Notes: generated by a model from the sequence alone, not told the origin. Positions 34,338 through 43,664 are shown, numbered from the stretch's first letter. The stretch is DNA of 64,000 bases from CAZVWJ01 sp964631325 (GCA_964631325.1 CAZVWJ010000003.1:1-64000); one strand, 5' to 3'. Numbers and translations are program-made.

Positions 34338-35165
34338 ATGCGAAGAACCCAGATGCGCCTGGGACCCGGGGAGACTACTCCGGTAGTCCGGACGTTATTA
34401 ATAATTAATGGAGCCGTATTTTTTCTCCAGCTTTTTCTCCGGGCTACAAGTCCTTCGTTGTCTCGCTGGTTTGAGAGATTTTTTGCTCTGATTCCGGTGA
34501 ACGTGGTCTACATGGGATTTATCTGGCAGTTTGTTACTTACCAATTCTTGCACGGGGGACTTCTCCATATTCTTTTTAACATGTTTATGCTCTGGATGTT
34601 TGGCGTTGAGTTGGAGCGTATCTGGGGAGCAGCGGGTTTTCTTCGTTTTTACCTGTTGTGTGGAGTGGCCGGGGGACTGGGGATGGTTGTGTTTAACTAC
34701 GGGGATACACCAGTGGTTGGAGCCTCCGGAGCGATCCTGGGATTGCTCGGTGCTTTTGCACTCTACTGGCCGGATAGAATGGTTTATGTCTGGGGGATTC
34801 TTCCGGTAAAAATAAAACATTTAGTTGCCGTCCTGGCAGTAATTTCTCTCCTGGCCGGGATGTCAAGCGGTAGAGCGGGCATAGCTCACATGGCCCATCT
34901 TTTTGGCCTGCTAACGGGGTTGTTTTACGCCTGGGCCGGAGACCCTCGAAAGCCTTTACTGGCTCTCCTCTATAATTTTTTCCAGCAGCAAAAGATTAAG
35001 AAAAAAAAGCGCGAGTGGAAAGAGGAGGAAAAAAGAAAACAGGAGATGGTGCGGGAAGCCGATGAGATACTTGATAAGTTGAACCGGACGACATGGGAAA
35101 ATCTTTCCCACCGTGAGAAAAAGAGAATTAAAGAGATCAGTGAAGAGTTAAAAGGAGAAGACTAA
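34338..35165 (+). CDS. Rhomboid-family intramembrane serine protease
   Basis: A 275-residue protein with six membrane helices (about residues 18-205) and a charged cytoplasmic C-terminal helix (about 210-275, KKKKREWKEEEKRKQE). The catalytic Ser lies in 'VVGASGAILG' and the His in 'HMAHLFGLLTG'; 'HGGLLHILFNMFMLWMFG' supplies the HxxxN of the oxyanion region. It should cleave membrane proteins near their helix tops. The start is ATG 34338 after GTGGTG. Its TAA overlaps the convergent PHP gene's stop by 3 bases. Confidence 0.93.
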   Translation: MRRTQMRLGPGETTPVVRTLLIINGAVFFLQLFLRATSPSLSRWFERFFALIPVNVVYMGFIWQFVTYQFLHGGLLHILFNMFMLWMFGVELERIWGAAGFLRFYLLCGVAGGLGMVVFNYGDTPVVGASGAILGLLGAFALYWPDRMVYVWGILPVKIKHLVAVLAVISLLAGMSSGRAGIAHMAHLFGLLTGLFYAWAGDPRKPLLALLYNFFQQQKIKKKKREWKEEEKRKQEMVREADEILDKLNRTTWENLSHREKKRIKEISEELKGED

Positions 35166-36019
35166 CCGGTTGAAAGCGGCAATTGTTCAGCTTCATAAAA
35201 CCAATCCCCGGGTTCAAAATCTTCTTCCAGGGTTCCGTGAAAATCAGAGCCGCCGGTAACAATTAGATCGTATTCATCGGCCAGTTTAAGATAATGTTCG
35301 GTGATATTTTTTTCGAATTCATGGTGATAGCATTCGAGACCGTCCAGGCCGCAGTTAGTTAATTTTTCAATTACCGCGTCGTTGTTAGTGTAGTAGGGAT
35401 GCGCCCAGACAGCCATCCCAGCGCAGTCATGGATAAGATCAATGACTCGTTGAGGGCTATAATGTGGTTTTGATTCATAGGCTGGCAGATCATCACCAAT
35501 GTAGAGCTGAAAAGCTTCGTCCACTGTCTTTACGTAGTCAGCTTCCTTTAACGCTTGAGCAACATGCACTCTTCCCACTGATTCTCCCCTGGAAAAAGAG
35601 TTTACGGCTTCAAAGTCAAGTTTAATTCCAAATCTGGTCAGTTTTTCAAGCATTTTTTTAGCCCTTTTGACCCGGGTTTTTTTTATGTCAGATAAAAAAT
35701 CAAGTAGTTCTTTATTCTCGTGATTTATTCCGTAACCTAAAATATGAACGGGATAAAACTCGTTATTATCCTCCCGGACAAAAGCTTCGAGCTCAACTCC
35801 GGGTAGGACGCGGCAGCTAACCTCTTGTGCTGCTTCTAACATTTCTGGGATTCCCTTAACCGTATCGTGGTCAGTAATGGAAATTATTTCCAGGCCGTTT
35901 TTAGCGGCGGTCTTTATAATATCTTCGGGGGAGAATTTTCCGTCACTAAACCTGGTGTGAAAGTGGAGATCAGCTCGGAGGGGATAAGAAAGTTGCTTTT
36001 CTGAATTTAAATTTATCAT
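35162..36019 (-). CDS. PHP-domain phosphoesterase (RNase AM/YciV-like)
   Basis: A 285-residue PHP protein. Metal-binding motifs: 'ADLHFHTRFSDG', 'SITDHDTVKG', 'LPGVELEA', 'HILGYGINHEN', 'GMAVWAHPYY' and 'VTGGSDFHG'. Family members remove 3'-phosphate from 3',5'-bisphosphonucleotides or trim RNA 5' ends; which reaction applies here is not shown. I use ATG 36019; TTG 36025 is an alternative with no better ribosome-binding site. It is convergent with rhomboid. Confidence 0.88.
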   Translation of the reverse strand: MINLNSEKQLSYPLRADLHFHTRFSDGKFSPEDIIKTAAKNGLEIISITDHDTVKGIPEMLEAAQEVSCRVLPGVELEAFVREDNNEFYPVHILGYGINHENKELLDFLSDIKKTRVKRAKKMLEKLTRFGIKLDFEAVNSFSRGESVGRVHVAQALKEADYVKTVDEAFQLYIGDDLPAYESKPHYSPQRVIDLIHDCAGMAVWAHPYYTNNDAVIEKLTNCGLDGLECYHHEFEKNITEHYLKLADEYDLIVTGGSDFHGTLEEDFEPGDWFYEAEQLPLSTG

Positions 36020-36086
36020 AGCCAAAAAGTGTAGGGGGAATTTCGAACCCAGTCAAGAAAGAAATTCTGTGTGTAGGATTTAACTT

Positions 36087-36953
36087 TTGTTCTCGGGGAT
36101 GATAAAATCACTGGTGAGAGGTAGCAATTTTATATTTAATAAAATAGACCGACAGGGTCTGAATAAATGGCGGCGCATAAAAATGTTTAAGTTAATCAGC
36201 CGAATTGGGGAATGGGTTAATCACACCATTTTGACTCTGGGCAAATTTGGTTCTTTCCTGGGGAAAACGATTTTTATTTTTTTTATCCCTCCTGTAAAAG
36301 TCGGACGAATTATAAAAAGGATTAATTTTATCGGGACCAAGTCTCTCTGGTTAATTGTTTTAATTGGTGGATTTACCGGGGCTGTTCTGGGACTGCAGGT
36401 TCATTATACCCTGATTAAATTTGGCGCGGCAGCCCGGGTGGGAACAGTGGTTTCACTCTCTTTAATCCGAGAATTAGGGCCGGTGATTTGTGCTTTAATG
36501 GTAGCGGGACGTGCTGGTTCGTCGCTGGCCTCAGAACTGGGCGTAATGCAGATAACCGAACAGTTTGATGCTCTGAAGATTATGGGGCTTGATCCTTTCC
36601 GATATTTTATGACTCCAATTTTTGTGGCTTCGATAATTGCCGTGTTTTTATTAACTGCTATCTTCAACGTAGTTGGAATCCTGGGTGGTTTTGCAGTGAC
36701 CGGAGGCTTGCTGGGAGTTACTTACGGTAGCTACTTCAGCGGCATTACTGATTTTGTAATGTTTTCTGACATTCTTAATGGGGCGATAAAGTCTCTGTTT
36801 TTTGGTGGAATAATTGCCTGGGTGAGTTGCTACAAAGGATTTTACACTGGTCGGGGAGCCGAAGGAGTTGGCCAGGCCTCAACAGAGGCCGTGGTGGTAT
36901 CCAGCGTTCTGATTTTGGCTGCTGATTACATAATGACCTCGATAATGTTTTAA
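36087..36953 (+). CDS. mlaE: MlaE-like ABC transporter permease
   Basis: Permease of an MCE-type lipid transport system that moves phospholipids between inner and outer membranes. Features: 'IGGFTGAVLGLQVHYTLIKF', 'SLIRELGPVICALMVAGRAG', 'ASELGVMQITEQFDALKIMG' and 'AEGVGQASTEAVVVSSVLIL', all DUF140/MlaE hallmarks, with five to six helices. The frame gives 288 residues from TTG 36087; the family is usually about 250-260, so ATG 36183 (MFKLISRIGEW) or ATG 36099 may be the real start. mlaF begins 13 bp downstream. Confidence 0.93.
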   Translation: MFSGMIKSLVRGSNFIFNKIDRQGLNKWRRIKMFKLISRIGEWVNHTILTLGKFGSFLGKTIFIFFIPPVKVGRIIKRINFIGTKSLWLIVLIGGFTGAVLGLQVHYTLIKFGAAARVGTVVSLSLIRELGPVICALMVAGRAGSSLASELGVMQITEQFDALKIMGLDPFRYFMTPIFVASIIAVFLLTAIFNVVGILGGFAVTGGLLGVTYGSYFSGITDFVMFSDILNGAIKSLFFGGIIAWVSCYKGFYTGRGAEGVGQASTEAVVVSSVLILAADYIMTSIMF

Positions 36954-36966
36954 GGAGCCGGAGCTA

Positions 36967-37725
36967 ATGATACAAGTTCAAGGAGTTAGAAAAACGCTGG
37001 CCGGCGAAGATGTGTTAAAAGAAATTGACCTGGAGGTGGAAGAAGGGGAAATTATTGCTCTGTTGGGAGCCAGTGGAGCCGGAAAATCCGTCCTGCTTAA
37101 AAATTTAGTCGGTTTAATGAAACCGGACCGGGGAGAGGTAAAAATAAATAATTACGATGTTCACCGGGCTTCTTCCACTGAACTGGCAGAATTGCGTAGC
37201 GCTCTTGGAATGTTATTCCAGGGGGGAGCACTATTTGATTCTATGACCGTTTATGAGAATTTGGCTTTTCCGCTGCGGGAGAAAACAAAATTATCTTCGG
37301 TTGAGATTAAACAACGAATTGAGGAACTGCTTGAAGAGGTAGATATGGCGGAAGCAGAAAATAAATATCCGGCAGAATTGAGTGGCGGAATGCAAAAACG
37401 GGTGGCTCTGGCCAGAACATTGGTCCGGAGCCCCGAAGTTATATTTTTCGATGAGCCAACCACGGGCCTTGATCCATTGATTGGTAATTCTATTCTCAGG
37501 TTAATTTGTAATTTGCATCGGGAGTATAATTTTACTGCCGTAATTGTAACCCATAATTTTCAGAAAGTGTTTCAAATTGTCCACAAGGTAGCTATGATAT
37601 ACGAAGGTAAAATACTAATTCATACTTCCCCCGAACAGTTTATGGAAGCTGATCATCCTGCCGTTCAAAATTTTGTCAACGAAGCTTTAAAAGGACCACT
37701 GGAGGCTGTAAAAAATGGAGAATAA
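36967..37725 (+). CDS. mlaF: MlaF-like ABC transporter ATPase
   Basis: A 252-residue ATPase: Walker A 'LLGASGAGKSVLL', Q-loop 'LGMLFQGGALFDSMTV', signature 'ELSGGMQKRVALAR', Walker B 'VIFFDEPTTGLDP' and H-loop 'VIVTHNF'. The 'FQGGALFDSMTVYEN' stretch is characteristic of the MlaF/Ttg2A group. AAGGAG precedes the ATG. It overlaps mlaD by 11 bp. Confidence 0.95.
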   Translation: MIQVQGVRKTLAGEDVLKEIDLEVEEGEIIALLGASGAGKSVLLKNLVGLMKPDRGEVKINNYDVHRASSTELAELRSALGMLFQGGALFDSMTVYENLAFPLREKTKLSSVEIKQRIEELLEEVDMAEAENKYPAELSGGMQKRVALARTLVRSPEVIFFDEPTTGLDPLIGNSILRLICNLHREYNFTAVIVTHNFQKVFQIVHKVAMIYEGKILIHTSPEQFMEADHPAVQNFVNEALKGPLEAVKNGE

Positions 37726-38185
37726 AGTTAATATTGCCGTTGGATTGTTTATGATTCTTGGGATTATCTGTCTTGGTTATTTAACTGTTTCGTTTGGCGA
37801 AGTAGATTTATTCGGTAATAATACCTATGAGGTTACTACGATATTTTCCGATGTTACGGGACTCAAGGCAAATACGGTCGTAGAGATGCAGGGAATTGAT
37901 ATCGGTCGAGTGGAAGATATCAGGTTTAAGGATCAGAAAACATATAAAGTTATAGTTACTTTAAACATTGACCGAGATATAGATTTACCTACCCCGGGGA
38001 CTGTAGCAAGCATTAAGACTAAGGGACTGCTAGGCGAAAAATACCTATCGGTTTCTCCCGGTTTTGGACGTCAGAATATTCCAAAAGACGGAACAGGAAA
38101 AATTCGCCAGACTAAATCGCCGTTAATAATTGAAGATATGATTTCAAAATTTATGTTTGGGCAGGCGGAGGAAAAAGGAAAATGA
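37715..38185 (+). CDS. mlaD: MlaD-like MCE-domain protein
   Basis: A 156-residue protein with one N-terminal membrane helix (about 6-26) and a periplasmic MCE domain ('YEVTTIFSDVTGLKANTVVE', 'GIDIGRVEDI', 'ASIKTKGLLGEKYLSVSPG'). It should form the hexameric ring that lipids pass through. The length is close to that of E. coli MlaD. It is coupled to mlaF (11-bp overlap) and mlaC (4-bp ATGA overlap). Confidence 0.93.
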   Translation: MENKVNIAVGLFMILGIICLGYLTVSFGEVDLFGNNTYEVTTIFSDVTGLKANTVVEMQGIDIGRVEDIRFKDQKTYKVIVTLNIDRDIDLPTPGTVASIKTKGLLGEKYLSVSPGFGRQNIPKDGTGKIRQTKSPLIIEDMISKFMFGQAEEKGK

Positions 38186-38820
38186 AAAAAGAACTGTTTT
38201 TTCTCCTGACGCTCGGGCTTTTGATATGTATTTCAGGAAATTCTCTTTGGGCTCAACCGCCTGACAAATTTGTTCGGACTAAAATTGATCAGGTTCTGAA
38301 AGTCATTCACGATACAGGTTGGAAGAATGGTAACCGGGCTGATACCCTGGAGGAGCGTATTGTCAGCATCCTTGATGATGTATTTACTTTCCGCCAGATG
38401 ACTTTTCGGGCGCTGGGGCCCTACGCTCGGCAGATTTCGGATTCTCAGGTGGCGGAAGTTGTTCCGTTGTTTACCCGGTTGCTTCAAACGGTTTATATTG
38501 ACCGGTTGACCAAAAGTCTTGCCGATTCTACAAAAAAGTATCGGATCGAGAAAATTACAGTGGATCGGGCGGAAACTCGTGCCCGGGGGCGATTTGCTAA
38601 AGTCTATACTACTACCCACCTGAACCGGGGTGGTAAAATTTCCAAAGCCTCCCTGAATTATAAGTTGATTAAATTACAGGGAAATTGGCGGGTCTACGAC
38701 GTGGAGATCGAGGACGTCAGTCTGGTTCAAAATTACCGGCAGCAATTTATGAATATTCTTGCCAATAATCCGTTTGAGCATCTAATTAAAGTGCTACGCG
38801 AACGGCTTGAAACCAAATGA
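38182..38820 (+). CDS. mlaC: MlaC-like periplasmic lipid-binding protein
   Basis: A 212-residue protein with a signal peptide (1-24, SGNSLWAQ-PP), a Ttg2C/MlaC fold ('VSILDDVFTFRQMTFRALGP', 'LTRLLQTVYIDRL', 'NWRVYDVEIEDVSLVQNYRQ'), and a helix pair at the end. It shuttles phospholipid across the periplasm. It is the last gene of the mlaEFDC operon; mlaA and mlaB are not in the window. A 16-bp hairpin follows. Confidence 0.9.
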   Translation: MKKELFFLLTLGLLICISGNSLWAQPPDKFVRTKIDQVLKVIHDTGWKNGNRADTLEERIVSILDDVFTFRQMTFRALGPYARQISDSQVAEVVPLFTRLLQTVYIDRLTKSLADSTKKYRIEKITVDRAETRARGRFAKVYTTTHLNRGGKISKASLNYKLIKLQGNWRVYDVEIEDVSLVQNYRQQFMNILANNPFEHLIKVLRERLETK

Positions 38821-38856
38821 GGGATATATGGCTGTTAGAAAATTTTTCTAACTCAC

Positions 38857-38890
38857 ATTATTCACGAAAAATACATTTTTCGTGAATAAT
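38857..38890. terminator. 16-bp hairpin after mlaC
   Basis: Perfect arms ATTATTCACGAAAAAT (38857-38872) and ATTTTTCGTGAATAAT (38875-38890) with a 2-base loop, 36 bp after mlaC. It shares the ATTATTCACGA core with the spacer hairpins near 5165, 6130 and 8800. It probably ends the mla transcript. Confidence 0.55.
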
Positions 38891-38989
38891 TCGGACTAAG
38901 ATTATTCTTTATTTTTTTGAAAGTAGATGGCAAGATGATAAGCAAAGAAAAAATTGGAGTAAATTAATTCTTTTAGGAGGTTGATGTTA

Positions 38990-39607
38990 ATGAGTAGTAA
39001 ATTTAAGAAGTTTTCCGTGTTATTGTTGGTACCTTTTCTTTTTTCGGTTCTGGGTTGTGCTCCGAGCCGTCCCCAGGTCAGCCGGGTAAATCCGAATAAA
39101 ACTATGGATCTGACCGGAGAATGGAATGATTCTGATTCACGCCGAGTTGCCAAAAAAATGATTTCTGATTGCTTGAATCGTCCGTGGTTGCCTGAATTCC
39201 GCAAGAAAAACAACCGAAAACCGACGGTGATAGTAGGTTTGTTTCGAAATAAAAGTTCTGAGCATATTCCCACGGAAACATTTACCAAGGACATTGAACG
39301 AGAACTGGTTAACTCCGGCCGGGTAAATTTTGTCGCAATGGCCGAAGAACGAGAAGCTCTCCGCTCTGAAAGAAGGGATCAGGCCCGGCATGCAACCCGT
39401 CAGAGTGCCGCCCGAATGGCCCATGAAAAAGGTGCTGATTATATGCTCCAGGGAGTTTTTCACGCCCAGAAGCAGAAGTGGCGGGGCCAGCAAGTTGTTA
39501 ATTACAAGGTTGATATGGAATTGATCAACATCGAGTCCAATATGAAAGCCTGGATTGGCACCAAGGAAATTAAAAAGCAAATTTCTCAGAGTAGTTATAG
39601 TTGGTAA
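38990..39607 (+). CDS. LpoB-like penicillin-binding-protein activator lipoprotein
   Basis: A 205-residue lipoprotein (lipobox 'FLFSVLGCAPS', Cys about 23). The fold resembles LpoB: 'KTMDLTGEWNDSDSRRVAKK', 'KPTVIVGLFRNKSSEHIPTE', 'DIERELVNSGRVNFVA' and 'KGADYMLQGVFHAQKQKWRG'. In gammaproteobacteria LpoB activates PBP1B from the outer membrane; in this organism the target is unknown. The start is ATG 38990, 9 bases after AGGAGG (ATG 38984 is too close). It is the first gene of the 39-46 kb envelope cluster. Confidence 0.85.
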   Translation: MSSKFKKFSVLLLVPFLFSVLGCAPSRPQVSRVNPNKTMDLTGEWNDSDSRRVAKKMISDCLNRPWLPEFRKKNNRKPTVIVGLFRNKSSEHIPTETFTKDIERELVNSGRVNFVAMAEEREALRSERRDQARHATRQSAARMAHEKGADYMLQGVFHAQKQKWRGQQVVNYKVDMELINIESNMKAWIGTKEIKKQISQSSYSW

Positions 39608-39654
39608 GTTCAGCTAAGTTTTTGTTGTTATCTATTGCTTAGTGTTGCTCCGGA

Positions 39655-39695
39655 AAGCCCCTCTCTCCCGGTGGGAGCGGGGCAGGGTGAGATTT
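39655..39695. repeat. Partial spacer repeat R6
   Basis: CCCCTCTCTCCCGGTGGGAG and CGGGGCAGGGTGAG match one half of the C-rich spacer family. The rest of the 39608-39879 gap is AT-rich and probably carries the promoter of the next gene. Confidence 0.5.
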
Positions 39696-39879
39696 TTGAT
39701 TTTTTATAAGTATTTCATTGTGCGTGGGCGTTATAAACTAGGATTTAATTAATTGGTAATTTTTACTGTATATCATATGCTGCCAGGGTTAATTTTGTAG
39801 TGGCGGGGTAGTATTTGCCAGGAGGAAGCGAGTTTACCCGTTATTATGTGAAGTCTGGCGGCAACAGGAAGTGTTTATA

Positions 39880-41214
39880 ATGTCTAACACAAAGAAGGCT
39901 TTTGTCTGTCTGCTGTTTCCTTTACTCTTATTTCTTCCCGCTTGTGGTACTTCGCTTAAACATTACAAATCTATTGATAAGTCCCTTCACAGTGGAGATT
40001 ACAATCAGCCGATAAAAGTTCTTAAAAAGGCCCGTGAAAAAGGTAGTTACGAGAAAAAAGACAGGGTTTTGTATTACCTGGAGCTTGGAATGGCCAATCA
40101 TTACGCGGGTAATTACAAAAAAAGTATCGAACAGTTGGATGAAGCCGAGCACGCGATGCAGGAATTGTTTACCAAGAGTATTTCAAATATTGGTAAATCC
40201 CTGTTGACCAACGATAATGAATTGCCCTATCGGGGTGAGCCTTACGAAGATATTTATATAAATTTCTTTAAAGCCCTGAATTACGCTCACCTCGGGGACC
40301 AATCTGCGGCCAAGGTAGAAATTCGGAAAGTTTACGAAAAACTTTCTAATATGGAACGTAAATTCGAACGTCAGGCCAGCAGTTATCAGGAGGCAGTTAG
40401 TACCGGTGATTTAGTTAATCCCAAGGCAAAAAAAGCACTTAAAGACAGGGCCAGTAATTTGGAAACCGCTAACTTAAACTTTCATAACAGCGCCCTGGGC
40501 CGTTACATGGGATATTCAATGTATATGTCGGAGCAGGATTGGGACGATGCAAGGATTGACATGAAAAAAATCAAAGAAGCCTTTATGAACCAGCCGGAGA
40601 TTTATAATTTTGATCCGCCAAAATTGCTGAAAACTACCTCTCCGCCCCGGGGTAAAGGAGTGGTTCACGCTTTTGCTCTGCTGGGTCAGGGACCGGTAAA
40701 AATTCAGGAAACAACCCGGATAAAGGTTTCCGACGATGTGGGCCAGGTAAAGTTGGCTCTTCCGGAAATGAAGATGCGGGGCACGGATATTGATCGAGTG
40801 AGAATTTACAATAATGGCCGGCAGGTTACTGAACTGGAGAAGATTGAGAATATCAACCGGGTAGCCAAGGCAGTTTTTGAGATGAAAGAACCACTTATCC
40901 TGTTTAAAACATTACTGCGGGTTACCGTCAAAGAATTTGCAACGGACAAAGCTTCCGATCAGGCGAGCGGTTCTGCGGGTCTGGCCTTAGCTATTGCCGG
41001 TGAAATATATAAGGAAGTTTCCGAACAGGCTGATCTTCGGACCTGTCATCTGTTGCCCGGCCAGGTAAATGTAAAAAGTTTTTATTTGCCGACTGGGAAC
41101 CATAAACTTACGGCTAAGTATTATTCTAACGGTCAGGTAGTGGATGTGAGAAAAATCACAATGAAAGTTAAGCCGGATTCTCTTAACCTATTAGAACTGG
41201 TTAATCTGAACTAA
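39880..41214 (+). CDS. COG3014-type lipoprotein
   Basis: A 444-residue lipoprotein (lipobox 'LLLFLPACGTS'). Residues about 30-190 are helical TPR-like pairs ('YYLELGMANHYAGNYKKSIE', 'INFFKALNYAHLGDQSAAKV'); the remainder is mixed ('GKGVVHAFALLGQGPVKIQE', 'LRTCHLLPGQVNVKSFYLPT'). Length and sequence resemble COG3014, an uncharacterised lipoprotein family that elsewhere lies beside LpoB-like genes. The start is ATG 39880; GTG 39871 overlaps the AGGAAGTG site. It lies between the LpoB-like gene and a VWA gene. Confidence 0.78.
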   Translation: MSNTKKAFVCLLFPLLLFLPACGTSLKHYKSIDKSLHSGDYNQPIKVLKKAREKGSYEKKDRVLYYLELGMANHYAGNYKKSIEQLDEAEHAMQELFTKSISNIGKSLLTNDNELPYRGEPYEDIYINFFKALNYAHLGDQSAAKVEIRKVYEKLSNMERKFERQASSYQEAVSTGDLVNPKAKKALKDRASNLETANLNFHNSALGRYMGYSMYMSEQDWDDARIDMKKIKEAFMNQPEIYNFDPPKLLKTTSPPRGKGVVHAFALLGQGPVKIQETTRIKVSDDVGQVKLALPEMKMRGTDIDRVRIYNNGRQVTELEKIENINRVAKAVFEMKEPLILFKTLLRVTVKEFATDKASDQASGSAGLALAIAGEIYKEVSEQADLRTCHLLPGQVNVKSFYLPTGNHKLTAKYYSNGQVVDVRKITMKVKPDSLNLLELVNLN

Positions 41215-41238
41215 AAAATTACTGGAGGTTTATAAGCC

Positions 41239-42513
41239 GTGTTATCTTTAAAGTCCGTGTGGAAATCAAGCTGGTTTTGGCTTTTCATTGGAATGATAAT
41301 GGTTACCGGGGTTTTGTTCTCAAACTCTGTTGTTTTTGCTCAAAATTCCTCCCCAAAAATAGTTTTTGTCTTAGATGTTTCCGGGAGTATGGGTGATCAG
41401 GTGGGAGGGCAGGAAAAATTAAAAATAGCCAAGCAAACTATCTACGCATTTTTACCTTCTCTGCAACAAAAAGGTATATCTCTTGGTTTACTGGATTTTT
41501 CCGGTTGTGGAAGTGTTCAATTTTCAGTTCCGGCAGGGCCAAACACCTATTCCCGAATTTCCACCCGGGTTTCAGGGTTGCAGGCCAGTGGTGGAACACC
41601 GCTGGCAGCAGCGCTTCAGAAGGCTGCCAGTAATTTACGTAATCAGTCAGGTGAACGGCGAATTTTCTTACTCAGTGATGGAAAAGAGACCTGCGGTGGA
41701 GCCCCGATACAAGTAGCTCGGAAGATTTCTGGCTGGGGGATTAAAATTTACGTCGTTGGTTTTGACGTGGGCAGTTCGGCCAGCGGTCAACTACAAAAAA
41801 TAGCGGCAGCCGGCGGAGGAAGCTACAGTCAGGCTAATAACGCTCAACAACTCCAGAATTCTTTTAAGAAATTAACCGACCAGATCGAGGAGGATGTGCT
41901 CGAGCAAATGCGAAGCTGTGTGGAGCTTGGCGGCGGACATAAGAAGAAACAAAAATCATCTGCTGGTTTACAACAGAGATCAGGTCAAAGTTCTGGCAGC
42001 CCGCCGCCACCTCAAACAGGTACTTCTACAGCCTCTAAATCCAGTTGTCAGTCCTGCCCTCAAAATCAAGGTCAACCTCAAAAGACCAAATCTGGAAGGA
42101 TTGATGGATTTGAAGGTTTACCCTGGGGGGCTTCACCCTCACGCTGTGAGCAAAGTCTGGGAACGCCTCACAGCAAATCAGCTCGGGCTCTGGCCAAGCA
42201 AATCAAGGTAGACCTTCCCCAAAAGGGCCAGTCAGTCTGGCTTTACAAAGAAAAAAAATACGGGGCTAATAGCACTGTCTGGTTGGGATTTGGCAGTGGT
42301 GCCGGAAGTTCAAACGGACTCATATGGACCAAGCGAAGGTGGTCTAAGCCGCCTAATGGAAATAAGGTCGCTAACCAGGCCAAAGAGGCTTTAAAAAAGG
42401 AATTCGATGCCCCGTTGAGTAAAAACACCTGGGTGGATAATTCGGGGAAAATAGTTTTTTATCACGACTGGGGAAACATAGAAGTTCGGTATTTTTCAAG
42501 TTCAGTTCCGTGA
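41239..42513 (+). CDS. Secreted von Willebrand factor A-domain protein
   Basis: A 424-residue protein with a signal peptide (about 1-35, SVVFAQ-NS). The VWA domain (about 38-215) has an intact MIDAS: 'VFVLDVSGSMGD', a Thr loop near 'SGGTPLAAAL', and 'FLLSDGKETCGG'. A low-complexity Ser/Gln/Pro linker (about 240-285) leads to a C-terminal domain of about 140 residues starting 'GFEGLPWGASPSRCEQSLG', a motif seen in small periplasmic domains of unknown role. GTG 41239 follows GGAGG. It lies 24 bp after the COG3014 gene. It probably binds a protein partner metal-dependently in the periplasm. Confidence 0.82.
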   Translation: MLSLKSVWKSSWFWLFIGMIMVTGVLFSNSVVFAQNSSPKIVFVLDVSGSMGDQVGGQEKLKIAKQTIYAFLPSLQQKGISLGLLDFSGCGSVQFSVPAGPNTYSRISTRVSGLQASGGTPLAAALQKAASNLRNQSGERRIFLLSDGKETCGGAPIQVARKISGWGIKIYVVGFDVGSSASGQLQKIAAAGGGSYSQANNAQQLQNSFKKLTDQIEEDVLEQMRSCVELGGGHKKKQKSSAGLQQRSGQSSGSPPPPQTGTSTASKSSCQSCPQNQGQPQKTKSGRIDGFEGLPWGASPSRCEQSLGTPHSKSARALAKQIKVDLPQKGQSVWLYKEKKYGANSTVWLGFGSGAGSSNGLIWTKRRWSKPPNGNKVANQAKEALKKEFDAPLSKNTWVDNSGKIVFYHDWGNIEVRYFSSSVP

Positions 42514-42584
42514 AAGACAGAGGAAGAGTTGAATAACAGGGCAAGTTGTTAGAAGAATAATTTACCAAAAATCAGGTGATTGAA

Positions 42585-43634
42585 ATGTGTAGAAAAAAAA
42601 CAACCTCGTTATTTTTTATTGTCTTTTTAATGGTTTTTTCCGTTCCTGTTTATGCTGGTCTCCCCGGCTGGGTTAAAAATCCCGGGAGTAGTTATCCCGG
42701 CAGTAAATATATTGTAGGCGTGGGGAGTGGTTATTCAATGATAGAAGCTAAAAATAAGGCGAAGGCTGAGATTAGTAGTGTTTTTTCTCAAAAAATAGAA
42801 TCTACTCAGAGTTTAACCCACCAGGCGGATGAAACATTTAGTTCATCGGGGGGAGGAGGTCTTAAAGAAAAAATTCAAAATGTAACCCGGTTGGAAGTTA
42901 CTACGGGTGAAAAATTACAGGGAGTTCAAATAAAGAAAACGCAGTTCCACTCTCAGAGCGGTAAATATTATGCTCTGGCGGTTTTGGATCGGATGAAAGC
43001 AGCCTCCAGTTACAGAAGTGAGTTTAAACAGCATCAGCAGAGATTGGAAAGGAGATACAAGCAGGCTCAACAGGCACAGGATAAGCTGAGTAAGCTAAAA
43101 TACCTGGCATCAGCTCAGAAATCCGCTCAGAGAGCCCTGGAATTAAAAAATCAACTAAATGTTCTTGCGCCTAACCGAAGTATAAATAATAGACTTAAAC
43201 CCGAGCCGGGTATGATAGAGAAAGAATTGGATGATTTGTTGAAAAGGCTTACTGTCTACGTTAGGGAACCTGTTCTGGATAATATCTGTCCCGGCAGTGG
43301 GTTTGAGGAGCAGATTAAAAGTTGGATTGAAAAACAGTTTAATCAGCTTTCTTTTCGGACGACTTCAAATGCAGCTTCAGCGGAATTTGCGGTTGCTTCT
43401 CGTGTCTCAGCCAGCTATACTACCAAAGGAGCAAAAGGGGATGAAGGGATCAGATGGGACATTACAATTCAACTAAAAAAACCAGGCCCGGGACCTACTT
43501 TTGCTACAGTTAATCACGCTGACATAAGTGTGGGAATAGATAAATCAATGGTAGCTTCACGAACCCGTTATTACATTGGTGAATGGATCAAACAAAAGAT
43601 GCCAGATTTAATTGTGAAAAAATTACTCAGTTGA
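42585..43634 (+). CDS. LPP20-family-like secreted protein
   Basis: A 349-residue protein with a signal peptide (hydrophobic 8-23, VYA-GL). The N-terminal half resembles LPP20 ('PGWVKNPGSSYPGSKYIVGV', then an 'EAKNKAKAEISSVFSQKI' helix and 'YYALAVLDRMKAASSY'), followed by a Gln/Lys-rich helix and a second domain ('EEQIKSWIEKQFNQLSF'). LPP20 is a surface lipoprotein family named from Helicobacter. No lipobox is present, so it is probably soluble in the periplasm. The start is ATG 42585 behind AGGTGATT; GTG 42576 is part of that site. Confidence 0.72.
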   Translation: MCRKKTTSLFFIVFLMVFSVPVYAGLPGWVKNPGSSYPGSKYIVGVGSGYSMIEAKNKAKAEISSVFSQKIESTQSLTHQADETFSSSGGGGLKEKIQNVTRLEVTTGEKLQGVQIKKTQFHSQSGKYYALAVLDRMKAASSYRSEFKQHQQRLERRYKQAQQAQDKLSKLKYLASAQKSAQRALELKNQLNVLAPNRSINNRLKPEPGMIEKELDDLLKRLTVYVREPVLDNICPGSGFEEQIKSWIEKQFNQLSFRTTSNAASAEFAVASRVSASYTTKGAKGDEGIRWDITIQLKKPGPGPTFATVNHADISVGIDKSMVASRTRYYIGEWIKQKMPDLIVKKLLS

Positions 43635-43664
43635 GTTAGTTTAAATTTTTAAGGAGGTATTCTT

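Noticed and set aside
37715..38185. MlaD as truncated because it is short
   Set aside because: 156 residues covers the membrane helix and whole MCE domain and is close to the length of other single-MCE MlaD proteins.
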